From Photobacterium lipolyticum (GTDB taxonomy: Bacteria; Pseudomonadota; Gammaproteobacteria; Enterobacterales; Vibrionaceae), in NCBI RefSeq assembly GCF_003026475.1, contig NZ_PYMC01000001.1:310001-374000 (forward strand): a stretch of DNA of 64,000 nucleotides, given 5' to 3'. A model generated the notes under the pieces. That model made no database searches. It saw only the letters and a list, made by a program, of their open reading frames with translations, and had not been told where the DNA came from. The position numbers and the translations under genes were made by a program. Of the stretch, positions 9,105 to 17,791 are shown one piece after another; within the stretch, counting starts at the first letter, position 1, and each line of letters opens with the position of its first letter.

Positions 9105-9929
9105 ATGAGCTCAAAAGTGATTTTCGTTATTGCCTTTCTGGCCGTCATTACCGGTATTTATGGTGTTGCTGACACACTATTCAATGCCACAGAAAGCACC
9201 ACGTCAGAAACTGAAATTCCCGCGCAGGCTGAAGAAACCTATGTCACCTTCTGGCGAGCAAAAACAGATGTGCGTAAAGGGGAAACCTTGCCTGCAGAGT
9301 CCGTAGAAAGGCAACAAGTCACTCTGAGCGAAGCATTGGCATTGGGGATTAAAAAAGATGTTGAGCTTAGCTTTAAGCCGACAACCTTGATGAATACCAT
9401 GGTGAAAACCGACGAGTTGGTGTTCCCTGAATATCAAACCACTAAAGATCAACCGGGTTATCTTGATCTACTGATCAGCGAGGGTATGACACTTTATCCG
9501 TTAACCATCTCGTCCAAAAACATGATCGCCGGTTATATCAAGCCCGGTGACAATGTTGACATCATGGCGATCAGCTCACCGAAAACCAATCTGTCGAACA
9601 CGACCAATCAGCTGGAAGAGTTTGAAGGCGTGAAAGCCACCCTGTTGTTATCTCAAATACGGGTTATGTCCGTCGGTAACGGTGACTCAGAGGCGATTAA
9701 TCCGCAAGTTAACAATAACGGTAACGGTGAATCCACCATCGTTATCGAAGTAAAACCAGATGATTTAGCCCGATTAGCGCTGGCACAACGAACCATGTAT
9801 TTAGAGATTGTCCGCAGTCAGCACTATCAGCGTCAACCGGAGGCGAATGTCAGTGATGTTGTTCCCAATTACAGCGGCATTATTGAACTACGTGGTACCG
9901 AGAAAGGAAACCTGGGAGAGCTGTTCTAA
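9105..9929 (+). CDS. rcpC: Flp pilus assembly protein RcpC/CpaB
   Basis: 274 residues. An N-terminal membrane anchor or signal (residues 4-23) leads to an SAF-type domain (about 45-105, from VTFWRAKTDVRKGETLPAESV) and a C-terminal CpaB domain. RcpC/CpaB is a periplasmic partner of the secretin. The gene sits between tadV and the secretin gene, the usual order. Its stop codon overlaps the next start (TAATG), indicating translational coupling. The asparagine- and glycine-rich segment around residues 200-210 is a likely flexible loop. Confidence 0.9.
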   Translation: MSSKVIFVIAFLAVITGIYGVADTLFNATESTTSETEIPAQAEETYVTFWRAKTDVRKGETLPAESVERQQVTLSEALALGIKKDVELSFKPTTLMNTMVKTDELVFPEYQTTKDQPGYLDLLISEGMTLYPLTISSKNMIAGYIKPGDNVDIMAISSPKTNLSNTTNQLEEFEGVKATLLLSQIRVMSVGNGDSEAINPQVNNNGNGESTIVIEVKPDDLARLALAQRTMYLEIVRSQHYQRQPEANVSDVVPNYSGIIELRGTEKGNLGELF

Positions 9930-11332
9930 TGGCTGATTGCAGACAATTTAAAATATACGCAACAGCTCGATTCGGGCTATTTACTACGCTAAGGGTACTG
10001 CTGCTAACAACGATGGCACTATTTGCTCAATCGACCATGGCATCAGGCCGTTACTTGCCGGTTAATGCCGCGACCAATATCGACTTTGAACAGGACATTG
10101 GTACTGTTTTTATCAGTCAACCTGACATTGCCGACTACAAGATCATTAACAAACGCACTTTAGTCTTATTTACTAAAAATATCGGTCAGGCTCAGCTGAT
10201 TGTTTACAGTAACAATCAAAATAAGCTGCTGTCTCAGCTTATCCATGTCGATATTAATCTGACAGATATTCGTCGCCAGCTAACACTTTATTACCCGGAT
10301 CTGGATATTTGGATCACCTCTGTCGGCGATAAGGTCGCGGTTCGCGGCAAAGTCTATTCTGAAAAGCAGCGTGATGATATTTACCGCCTGATCGCCAACC
10401 TATTAGGCCGAGAAAAAGTAACCCGCTACGGTGAAGCTGAAGACCTGAGTATCAAAAACGGCGACAACGAGTTCGAAGAAATGCAATGGGTTAACTTCCA
10501 CCGTAACTACCGCTGGGACGGCATTATCGAAGGGCTGGAAATTGATAGCGTAAAACAAATCAACGTTAAGATTTCTGTGGCCCAGGTTTCAAAAGAGTTC
10601 AACGAAACCCTCGGGGTAGATTGGGGCAGTCTCGGTCAGTCAGTAGGTACCTTTTCTTATCAGCAATTTAATGCAACCGATCTGTCGACCGTGATCAGTG
10701 CCATTGGCAATGACAGCATGGCAGAAGTATTGGCCGAGCCCAATCTCACCGTGATGTCAGGTGAAAGTGCCAGCTTTCTGGTCGGCGGCGAAGTGCCGGT
10801 GATCGTTACCAACCAAAATACCACCAACATCAGCTTTAAGGAATTTGGCGTTAAGCTCAATCTTTCGGCCAAAGTTGAAAGCAACGACAACATCCGCCTG
10901 CAAATCGCACCAGAAGTCAGTGCTATTGAGAGGATCATTAAAGCGGCGGGTATCGAAGTTCCTCAGTTGAGCACCCGCCGTGCCTTAACAACAGTAGAAC
11001 TCGCCGATGGTGAAAGCTTCATGCTGGGCGGCTTAATGAGCAGCGACGACTTTGAAGAAATCAGCCGCATCCCTCTATTGGGTGATATCCCAGTATTGGG
11101 GGCAGCCTTTCGCAAGGCAACTACCAAGCGCATGAAAACCGAGCTAATTATTGTAGCTACCGTGAACCTGGTTAAACCCGTCACATCGCAAGAAGTACGA
11201 CTGCCGGTAATACATAAAACATCCACCCTGAGCCGTTTGTTTAATATCTATGGCAAAAAATCAACGCACAACGAAAAAGTAGCGGACTCATTAACAATAG
11301 ACATGTTAAACCGCGGAGGCTTTATTCAATGA
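9929..11332 (+). CDS. rcpA: Flp pilus secretin RcpA/CpaC
   Basis: 467 residues with an N-terminal signal region (hydrophobic stretch about residues 17-35), a pilus-secretin N-domain (about 42-115, YLPVNAATNIDFEQDIGTVF), a BON-like part, and the C-terminal secretin domain (about 240-420). The latter includes VLAEPNLTVMSGESASFLVGG and VPVLGAAFRK. It forms the outer-membrane channel through which the Flp pilus passes. The GC content is higher than in tadG. It overlaps rcpC by one base and rcpB by four (ATGA). Confidence 0.93.
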   Translation: MADCRQFKIYATARFGLFTTLRVLLLTTMALFAQSTMASGRYLPVNAATNIDFEQDIGTVFISQPDIADYKIINKRTLVLFTKNIGQAQLIVYSNNQNKLLSQLIHVDINLTDIRRQLTLYYPDLDIWITSVGDKVAVRGKVYSEKQRDDIYRLIANLLGREKVTRYGEAEDLSIKNGDNEFEEMQWVNFHRNYRWDGIIEGLEIDSVKQINVKISVAQVSKEFNETLGVDWGSLGQSVGTFSYQQFNATDLSTVISAIGNDSMAEVLAEPNLTVMSGESASFLVGGEVPVIVTNQNTTNISFKEFGVKLNLSAKVESNDNIRLQIAPEVSAIERIIKAAGIEVPQLSTRRALTTVELADGESFMLGGLMSSDDFEEISRIPLLGDIPVLGAAFRKATTKRMKTELIIVATVNLVKPVTSQEVRLPVIHKTSTLSRLFNIYGKKSTHNEKVADSLTIDMLNRGGFIQ

Positions 11333-11811
11333 TACGACACATTATTCTGCTGACTTTCGCTTTGCTGCTTTCTGCCTGCGTTGATAAACCACTGCCCGCC
11401 AAAGGTGCTGAAGCATTGATTTATCCTGAGGAGCATAGCTTTAACATTGATGTTAAACGCCATGGTCTAACCGCAACCCAAAGCAGGGTTGAAGCAATCA
11501 TTACAGACTTTTTACCTGCAGCCCCTGATACCGATTGGGTAATCTCTTATCGGACACTGCGGGAACAAAAGATCGCAAAAAAAGCAGAACAACAGCTTAA
11601 TCAGGCCGGCGTGTCGCCAAGACGAATAAAACGACAGCAATTACCCTCACAGGCCAATGATATTGTTATAAAAATCAAACAATACCACCTGATTACAGAA
11701 AACTGCTCAGCCTACCAAATCAATACTAATACAGTAAAAACAGGCTGTTTTGTTGAAACATTAAGAATGAAACAAATTGCATCGCCAAGTCGACTTGCAG
11801 CACAGTCTTAA
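11329..11811 (+). CDS. rcpB: Tad pilus lipoprotein RcpB (CpaD-like position)
   Basis: 160 residues with a lipoprotein signal peptide (LLLSAC, Cys at residue 17). Position between rcpA and tadZ is that of rcpB/cpaD, encoding an outer-membrane partner of the secretin; sequence similarity by eye is weak, so the assignment rests mainly on synteny. The mature N-terminus, CVDKPLPAKGAEALI, resembles that of TadD in the same operon (CVSQPLPDKNEANLI). Two Cys near the C-terminus (NCSAY and TGCFVE) may form a disulfide. Confidence 0.75.
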   Translation: MIRHIILLTFALLLSACVDKPLPAKGAEALIYPEEHSFNIDVKRHGLTATQSRVEAIITDFLPAAPDTDWVISYRTLREQKIAKKAEQQLNQAGVSPRRIKRQQLPSQANDIVIKIKQYHLITENCSAYQINTNTVKTGCFVETLRMKQIASPSRLAAQS

Positions 11812-11820
11812 GGAACAACT

Positions 11821-13068
11821 ATGTTTGATATTGCCAAAGCGATCAGCCAGACAGCCGAAAAAAAGAAAGTTCAGCAGGGACCTTCCGGTTGCAGTTTGTT
11901 TTACCAAACAGACAGCTGTAAAGAACTACTACAGGAAGTTTTCCGTTTTGAGGGTTGGTCTGAACCTGACTGCGTCAAAAACACCTTACCTCAGCCTAAT
12001 CTGAAGCCTAAAGGATTAGAAGAAATCATCATATTGGAGCTGAATCAATCCGACAATGTGGTGGAAGATGCAAAGGCATTTGCCAGCCGGTTACCCAATC
12101 ACAAGGGTATTATCGTCATCGGCCAGGAAGATGCGATTACCACCTTGCGCGGGTTAAAAGAGATGGGGCTGTATTACCTGTTCTGGCCGATCAATAAACA
12201 GGAGGCCAGTGATTTCATACGTCATGTGCATTCCAACATTGAGCGCTTTACGGGTGTCAGTCAGAACCGTAAAGCGAAAAAAGTCGCCATTATTGGCAGT
12301 AAGGGCGGGATCGGAACGACATTAATCAGTGCAGAGATTGCATCCAAACTTGCCAGCTCAGGGACAGATACGATTCTGGTCGATCATCAATATCACACAA
12401 GTAATATTGATATTATGCTCGGGCTTAAAAACTTTGAAAAACAAAATGCCGAAAATCTCGGGCTGCAATTTCACGATATGGATGAAGAAAGTGCAGCGGG
12501 CTATCTGCAACCCATCAGCAATAACCTTCGCATGCTGGCACTAAGCGGAAACGTGCCAGTGACCGATCTGCTCGGCTACAGTCACAGTATTGTTGACCTG
12601 CTGCACCGTCAGGCAAACTTTATTATCGAAGACTATTCAGGATCTGCCGATTTCAAATTGGATATTCCCTTACTGGTAAAGCGCAGCAACGTTATCGTAT
12701 TAGTCATTGAACCTACGGTAGCTTCGGTCCGAAATGCCCGACAGTTAATGGAGTCGATATGCCAATACCGGCAATTAGAGCAAAAAGAACTGCGTCTGTT
12801 CCTGTTTGTCAATGTACATCGTCCGGATGCCTATTTTCCGCTTAAACCAAAGGAAATAGAAGAGCACCTAGAAAAACCTATTGACGTTGTATTGCCATAC
12901 AACCGCAATTTTGCCGCCATGTTACTGCAAGGACAGCGCCTGCATAAACAGAACGCTAACCTTGCCGGACCTTTCCATGATATTTCACTGCTGCTGAACG
13001 GGAAGTTACTTGATAGTAAAGGTCGCAAACTATCATTGACTCGACTATTCAACCGGGTTAAACGATGA
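11821..13068 (+). CDS. tadZ: TadZ/CpaE pilus localisation protein
   Basis: 415 residues. The N-terminal ~135 residues look like an atypical receiver domain; the C-terminal part is a ParA/MinD-type P-loop domain with the deviant Walker A KGGIGTT (about residues 161-167) and DTILVDHQYH following. TadZ proteins place the Tad machinery at its site in the cell, often at a pole. It starts nine bases after rcpB with AAGGAACA as RBS and overlaps tadA by four bases. Confidence 0.9.
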   Translation: MFDIAKAISQTAEKKKVQQGPSGCSLFYQTDSCKELLQEVFRFEGWSEPDCVKNTLPQPNLKPKGLEEIIILELNQSDNVVEDAKAFASRLPNHKGIIVIGQEDAITTLRGLKEMGLYYLFWPINKQEASDFIRHVHSNIERFTGVSQNRKAKKVAIIGSKGGIGTTLISAEIASKLASSGTDTILVDHQYHTSNIDIMLGLKNFEKQNAENLGLQFHDMDEESAAGYLQPISNNLRMLALSGNVPVTDLLGYSHSIVDLLHRQANFIIEDYSGSADFKLDIPLLVKRSNVIVLVIEPTVASVRNARQLMESICQYRQLEQKELRLFLFVNVHRPDAYFPLKPKEIEEHLEKPIDVVLPYNRNFAAMLLQGQRLHKQNANLAGPFHDISLLLNGKLLDSKGRKLSLTRLFNRVKR

Positions 13069-14336
13069 ATAACAATAAATCACTCTATTTAGATTTTAGA
13101 AACAGAATTTTTGAGGTACTGGATCCTCAGGCTGTTGCGAACATGCAAAAACCTGATCTTGAGATCCAGATCCAGAAAGCCATAGAGATCCTGGCTAACA
13201 ATTATTCACGGCCAATCCCAAGTGTCGTACGTAGCGGACTGGTAAAAAATTTAATTGATGAGCTGGTTGGTCTGGGGCCATTACAACCGTTGATAGAAGA
13301 TGACAGTATCAGCGATATTATGGTGAATGGCTGTAACCACATTTTTTTTGAACGGGGTGGTAAGGTTCATCAGTCAGAGGTCAGCTTCGTCAACGAAGAA
13401 CAATTGCTGGAAATTGCACAACGCATCGCTTTCAGAATTGGTCGTCGGGTAGATGAATCCTCCCCCATGGTGGATGCCCGCCTTGAAGACGGCAGCCGAG
13501 TCAATATTGTTATCCCGCCAATCACACTTGATGGCACTTCGATCTCAATTCGTAAATTTAAAGAAAACCAAATTGGTCTAGAAGAACTGGTAGGCTTTGG
13601 TGCTATGTCTCCCGAAATGGCCCGAGTTCTGATGATAGCTGCACGTTGTCGATTAAATATTCTGATCTCGGGTGGTACCGGTTCAGGTAAAACGACACTG
13701 CTTAATGCGCTTTCACAATATATAAGTGATGATGAGCGTGTTATTACTATCGAGGATGCTGCCGAACTGAAACTTCAGAAGCCGCATGTAGTACGGATGG
13801 AAACCCGATCTGCCAGCACCGAAAACACCGGGGCAGTCACGCAGCGAGAGCTGGTGATCAACTCACTGAGGATGCGTCCTGATCGTATCATACTGGGTGA
13901 GTGCCGGGGCTCTGAAGCATTTGAGATGCTACAAGCCATGAATACCGGCCATGATGGCTCGATGTCGACCTTACACGCCAATACCCCTCGCGATGCAATA
14001 TTCCGAGTTGAAGCTATGGTCATGATGGCAAATCTGAGTCTGCCATTAGAAGCTATTCGCCGCACCATAGTCAGTGCGACCCACTTAATTATCCAGGTCA
14101 ATCGCCTGCGCGATGGCTCACGAAAAGTGACCAGTATTTCAGAAGTTGTCGGTCTCGAGGGCGACAATGTCGTGATGGAAGAACTCTTTCGCTACCAGGC
14201 AAACGAAGCACAATCACTCGATCATGTCACCGGTGAGTTTACGACATCAGGTATCATGCAACGCTCTATCGTCATGCAGCGAGCCAGCTATTGTGGCTTA
14301 CAGGACGAGTTGATGGCCGCATTCAGGAGTCTGTGA
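13065..14336 (+). CDS. tadA: Tad secretion ATPase TadA/CpaF
   Basis: 423 residues, a VirB11/GspE-superfamily ATPase. Walker A is GGTGSGKTTL (about residue 203), an Asp box sits in VITIEDAAEL, and the Walker B and His box regions are RIILGECRGSEAFEM and STLHAN. It powers Flp pilus assembly at the cytoplasmic face of the inner membrane. Length and motifs are complete, so it should be active. The start overlaps tadZ (ATGA) and its stop overlaps tadB (TGATG). Confidence 0.96.
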   Translation: MNNNKSLYLDFRNRIFEVLDPQAVANMQKPDLEIQIQKAIEILANNYSRPIPSVVRSGLVKNLIDELVGLGPLQPLIEDDSISDIMVNGCNHIFFERGGKVHQSEVSFVNEEQLLEIAQRIAFRIGRRVDESSPMVDARLEDGSRVNIVIPPITLDGTSISIRKFKENQIGLEELVGFGAMSPEMARVLMIAARCRLNILISGGTGSGKTTLLNALSQYISDDERVITIEDAAELKLQKPHVVRMETRSASTENTGAVTQRELVINSLRMRPDRIILGECRGSEAFEMLQAMNTGHDGSMSTLHANTPRDAIFRVEAMVMMANLSLPLEAIRRTIVSATHLIIQVNRLRDGSRKVTSISEVVGLEGDNVVMEELFRYQANEAQSLDHVTGEFTTSGIMQRSIVMQRASYCGLQDELMAAFRSL

Positions 14337-15244
14337 TGATACTGTCTCTGTCATTGATCCTGTTTGGCATTGCTGCTTACCTACATGTTCGACAAAAAGA
14401 AAATCTGAAAAACCATTTTCTGATTAAAAATATAGAACAGCAAGAGACGGAAAGTGTCGAGGCGGTCAATCTTGGCTCCCTCTACCGAGCGCCTATCTAC
14501 CGTAAGCTGAAAACATCACTCACCCCGGTATTTTTAATGCTGGGAAAAGGTGCCTGGCTGAAGCTAGTGGTCTACTTTTCAATCATTACAGTATCATCTG
14601 CATATATCAATCAAACGATCCTGCGACTAGATCACTATTGGCTGCCGGTTTTAACCCCTGTTATCGGCTTTTTCTTCGGCTGGCAATGGCTATTAAATAA
14701 ACGTCGCCAAGAATTTGAACATACCTTTCCTGATGCGCTGAATATCATGATGAGTGCAGTAACAGCCGGTGAAAGTATCACCCAGTCAATCAGTTACGTG
14801 GGTAAAACCATGGATAACAATATTGGTCAGGAATTTCACCGAATGGGAGAACACCTTAAGCTCGGTGAACCCCCCGAACAAGTGTTTAAACGGGCGTGCA
14901 AAAACGTGCCTTATCCAGCATTTCTGTTCTTCATTGTGACTATTCGGGCCAATATGGCTCGCGGCGGTCAATTAAAAAACGTGATGGCACGGCTTATTCG
15001 GGTACTGGTTGATGCCAGAACGCTGGAAAAGAAAAAGATGGCGATGACTTCAGAAGCCCGTCTTTCAGCGAAAATTGTCGCGATTATCCCGTTGGCATTC
15101 ATGGTGTTGCTCAATTATATCAACCCAGATAACGTAAATTTTGTACTCACCGATCCAAGTGGCCGCTTAATACTTTATTACGTATTAGGCAGTGAATCAC
15201 TCGGGCTATTTATCGTCTGGTTGCTGGTTAGAGGTGTACGTTGA
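14336..15244 (+). CDS. tadB: Tad inner-membrane platform protein TadB
   Basis: 302 residues with a T2SS GspF-type domain (about 115-245, FPDALNIMMSAVTAGESI) and hydrophobic segments near both ends. Together with TadC it forms the inner-membrane platform on which TadA acts. The frame is open from 14291, but the ATG at 14336 overlapping the tadA stop codon (TGATG) is the natural start. It overlaps tadC in the same manner. Confidence 0.92.
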   Translation: MILSLSLILFGIAAYLHVRQKENLKNHFLIKNIEQQETESVEAVNLGSLYRAPIYRKLKTSLTPVFLMLGKGAWLKLVVYFSIITVSSAYINQTILRLDHYWLPVLTPVIGFFFGWQWLLNKRRQEFEHTFPDALNIMMSAVTAGESITQSISYVGKTMDNNIGQEFHRMGEHLKLGEPPEQVFKRACKNVPYPAFLFFIVTIRANMARGGQLKNVMARLIRVLVDARTLEKKKMAMTSEARLSAKIVAIIPLAFMVLLNYINPDNVNFVLTDPSGRLILYYVLGSESLGLFIVWLLVRGVR

Positions 15245-16095
15245 TGACGTGGCTAATTGTTTTGCTATTGGTGATCAGTACGGTGATCGCTGTCGTGGTT
15301 ACCCAAAGCATTAATAAAAAAATACTCAAAAATAATACGCGTCATTTCCTCGATATCCGGAAAAAGACGACACTGTCACAAGTCAATAATTTCCTTGCTA
15401 ACGTTGGCCGGGATCATCAGGCCGATCTAGAAAAAAAGCTTATTGATGCCGGTATTTATAATCAACAACTGGCCAAGTACTATTTGCCCGCCAAATTTGG
15501 CACTCTGTTAATTGTTAGTGTGATTATCGCCCTATCCGATATGGATTTAACCAATAAAGGTTTATTCGGTGCTTTAAGCCTGATTGCCATTTTGGTGCTA
15601 CCGGATGTTTTTTTAGAATTACGTAAAAAAGCAGTCGTAAAGAAAACATCACGTCAACTTCCCTATATGCTGGATATGATGGCGGTTTGTGTACAGACAG
15701 GGATGACGATTGAAGCGTCACTGACTTATCTCAGTAAAGAGCTCAACGCCTTTGATAAAGATCTCTGTTACCACATTCGTAAAACAGCGGATTCATCCAA
15801 AGTACAGGGCCTGGAAAAAGCCTTGTATGATCTCGGTGAACGCCTGCCGACACATGAAATACGTAGCTTCACCTTAACGTTGATTCAGAATCTGCAATAC
15901 GGTACTTCAATTTCAAACATTCTGAGTTCTCTTGCTGAAGATATGCGAAAAATGCACGTCTTAGGGATGGAAGAAAGGATCGGTAAACTGTCCGCTAAAA
16001 TGAGCGTACCTCTTATTCTGCTAATCATGTTCCCGATTGTGATCCTGATCCTGGCTCCGGGTATAATGCAAATGTCATTGGATATTGTAAATTAA
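15244..16095 (+). CDS. tadC: Tad inner-membrane platform protein TadC
   Basis: 283 residues with four hydrophobic segments and a GspF domain (about 135-260, LPYMLDMMAVCVQTGMTIEAS). It is the second platform protein and pairs with TadB. I start it at the ATG that overlaps the tadB stop (TGATG), not the TTG three bases earlier. Its own stop overlaps the tadD start (TAATG). The chain of overlapping stops and starts from tadZ to tadD supports one tightly coupled operon. Confidence 0.92.
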   Translation: MTWLIVLLLVISTVIAVVVTQSINKKILKNNTRHFLDIRKKTTLSQVNNFLANVGRDHQADLEKKLIDAGIYNQQLAKYYLPAKFGTLLIVSVIIALSDMDLTNKGLFGALSLIAILVLPDVFLELRKKAVVKKTSRQLPYMLDMMAVCVQTGMTIEASLTYLSKELNAFDKDLCYHIRKTADSSKVQGLEKALYDLGERLPTHEIRSFTLTLIQNLQYGTSISNILSSLAEDMRKMHVLGMEERIGKLSAKMSVPLILLIMFPIVILILAPGIMQMSLDIVN

Positions 16096-16793
16096 TGTGC
16101 AAATTCTACGTTATTCTTCTTTCAGCATTACTGCTTGTCGGCTGTGTCTCTCAGCCCCTGCCCGATAAAAACGAAGCTAATTTAATTGCGGCTAATAATT
16201 ATCAGGGGCTAACAGAATATTACAAGTCTCAACTTAAAACATCGCCTGACGATAAAGCATTGATGGCAAAACTCACTGGTGCTTATTTTAAAGCAAATGA
16301 CTTAGAATCGGCGCGCTTCTATACCCAACACTTATTGACATCAGGCTATGACAGTGCTGATTTTCTCTATCTGGCGGGCAATGTCTATATGGCTTCAGAA
16401 CAATATCCTGAATCAATAGATGCCTTTGAGCAAGCCCACAATAAAGGCTATGACGAATCAGATCTTAATGTCAGTTTAGGTATTGTGTACAGTAATCTGA
16501 GTGAGTTTGAAAAAGCGCAAGACCAATTTAATCAAGCCCGGCTTAAAGGTCATAACGACATTGCCGTCAAAAATAACTTAGCGGTTATTTACATTGCAAA
16601 AAATCAGCCGGAGCAGGCAATCAATATTTTAACCCCTATTTATCAAGCTTACCCTGATAATGACAGAGTAAGAATGAACCTGGCTGTTGCGCTAATAAAG
16701 TCCGAAGATTACGCGACTGCCCATCAACTACTCAAGAACTATTACTCCGATGATGAACTCATCACGTTGATGCGTTCAATCAAAGCGCTGTAA
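16095..16793 (+). CDS. tadD: Tad pilus TPR lipoprotein TadD
   Basis: 232 residues. A lipoprotein signal (LLLVGC, Cys at residue 16) is followed by tetratricopeptide repeats through about residue 215, for example AGNVYMASEQYPESIDAFEQA and LGIVYSNLSEFEKAQDQF. TadD-type lipoproteins are thought to assist secretin assembly, like PilF/PilW in type IVa systems. Its mature N-terminus resembles that of RcpB. The start overlaps the tadC stop codon. Confidence 0.9.
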   Translation: MCKFYVILLSALLLVGCVSQPLPDKNEANLIAANNYQGLTEYYKSQLKTSPDDKALMAKLTGAYFKANDLESARFYTQHLLTSGYDSADFLYLAGNVYMASEQYPESIDAFEQAHNKGYDESDLNVSLGIVYSNLSEFEKAQDQFNQARLKGHNDIAVKNNLAVIYIAKNQPEQAINILTPIYQAYPDNDRVRMNLAVALIKSEDYATAHQLLKNYYSDDELITLMRSIKAL

Positions 16794-16807
16794 CAGGACA
16801 ACTGAAA

Positions 16808-17284
16808 ATGCAATCTAGACAGAAACAGAAAGGGGTATTCAGCATTGAGTTTGCACTCGGTGCAATCGTGTTGTTCTTCATCACATTCGCTGTATTTGAA
16901 CTGTGCCGTTTTATCTACATTATCAATCTGACCGAAACCGCGCTCAGAGAGTCTGCTCGTGATACTCGTTTATATGAAAGACAACAAGACCACCTTGATT
17001 ACCAGCTGCGATTTCAACAAATGTTCAAGCAACAAGGCGCTTTATGGCACTACCTGGTTGCCCCAAAGCGCTACAGCCTGACGATTGATTACTATCAAAG
17101 CTATTCGGACTTACTCGCAGGTCAAACGTCCAGCAACCGTGGTGACAGCCCATTTGCTCAATACACAGTGACTTACCGTTATGTACCGGCATTGCGTATT
17201 CCGGGGATATCAGAAAGAACCCTTAGCCGCTCCATGCTGATGGTGCAGGAGCATGAAGGATGGGATAAAGAAAATGAGGAATAA
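16808..17284 (+). CDS. tadE: TadE pseudopilin
   Basis: 158 residues with a prepilin-like N-terminus: a short basic leader, then KGVFSIEFALGAIVLFF, with Glu at +5 of the predicted processing site, and one transmembrane helix (about 18-38). TadE is a minor pseudopilin processed by TadV and needed for pilus formation. It follows tadD by 14 bases with AGGACA as RBS and overlaps tadF by 11 bases. Confidence 0.9.
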   Translation: MQSRQKQKGVFSIEFALGAIVLFFITFAVFELCRFIYIINLTETALRESARDTRLYERQQDHLDYQLRFQQMFKQQGALWHYLVAPKRYSLTIDYYQSYSDLLAGQTSSNRGDSPFAQYTVTYRYVPALRIPGISERTLSRSMLMVQEHEGWDKENEE

Positions 17285-17789
17285 ACAACGAGGAGTTTTT
17301 GCGATTGAAATGTCCTTTGTGATGTTTTTTCTCGCCGCACTGCTGTTTTTTACCGGAGATATCGCCTACAAGCTGTTCAACCGAGGCAACCTGGATCGGG
17401 CCAGCTACTCGCTGGTGAATATTGTCAAAGAACGAAGCCGATTTTATGACAAACGGTTTGAGCTAAACCAGCAAGATCTTTCTGATATGCAGAAGCTCGC
17501 CTCAGAGTTACTCAATGATCATAAGCAATTTGGCTTACGGGTTGAATCATTGGTCAAGGGAAGCTATCAAGAGTTCAATAACACCGTTGACGCTTCAACA
17601 GCCTGCTCAACATTAGACAGCCTCAATAATCCAAAAAGAAAAGAGCTGGTACCTGTCAGTTTAAAAGGAAAAGAATTTCCGCTGTATCAGGTCACCCTCT
17701 GCTATCGCGTCGACAACTGGTTTGACCGTTTTATGGGCAAAAATAAAACCAGTTACCTTCATTCCTCATCTGTGATTGCAGGGCGTTAA
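17274..17789 (+). CDS. tadF: TadF pseudopilin
   Basis: 171 residues. The N-terminus RNKQRGVFAIEMSFVMFFLA is a prepilin-type processing region with one hydrophobic helix. An upstream start at 17253 is possible, but the ATG at 17274 gives the short basic leader expected for TadE/TadF proteins and overlaps the tadE stop. The later domain has two Cys (ACSTLD and TLCYRV) that may pair in the periplasm. It ends two bases before tadG. Confidence 0.88.
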   Translation: MRNKQRGVFAIEMSFVMFFLAALLFFTGDIAYKLFNRGNLDRASYSLVNIVKERSRFYDKRFELNQQDLSDMQKLASELLNDHKQFGLRVESLVKGSYQEFNNTVDASTACSTLDSLNNPKRKELVPVSLKGKEFPLYQVTLCYRVDNWFDRFMGKNKTSYLHSSSVIAGR

Positions 17790-17791
17790 CA

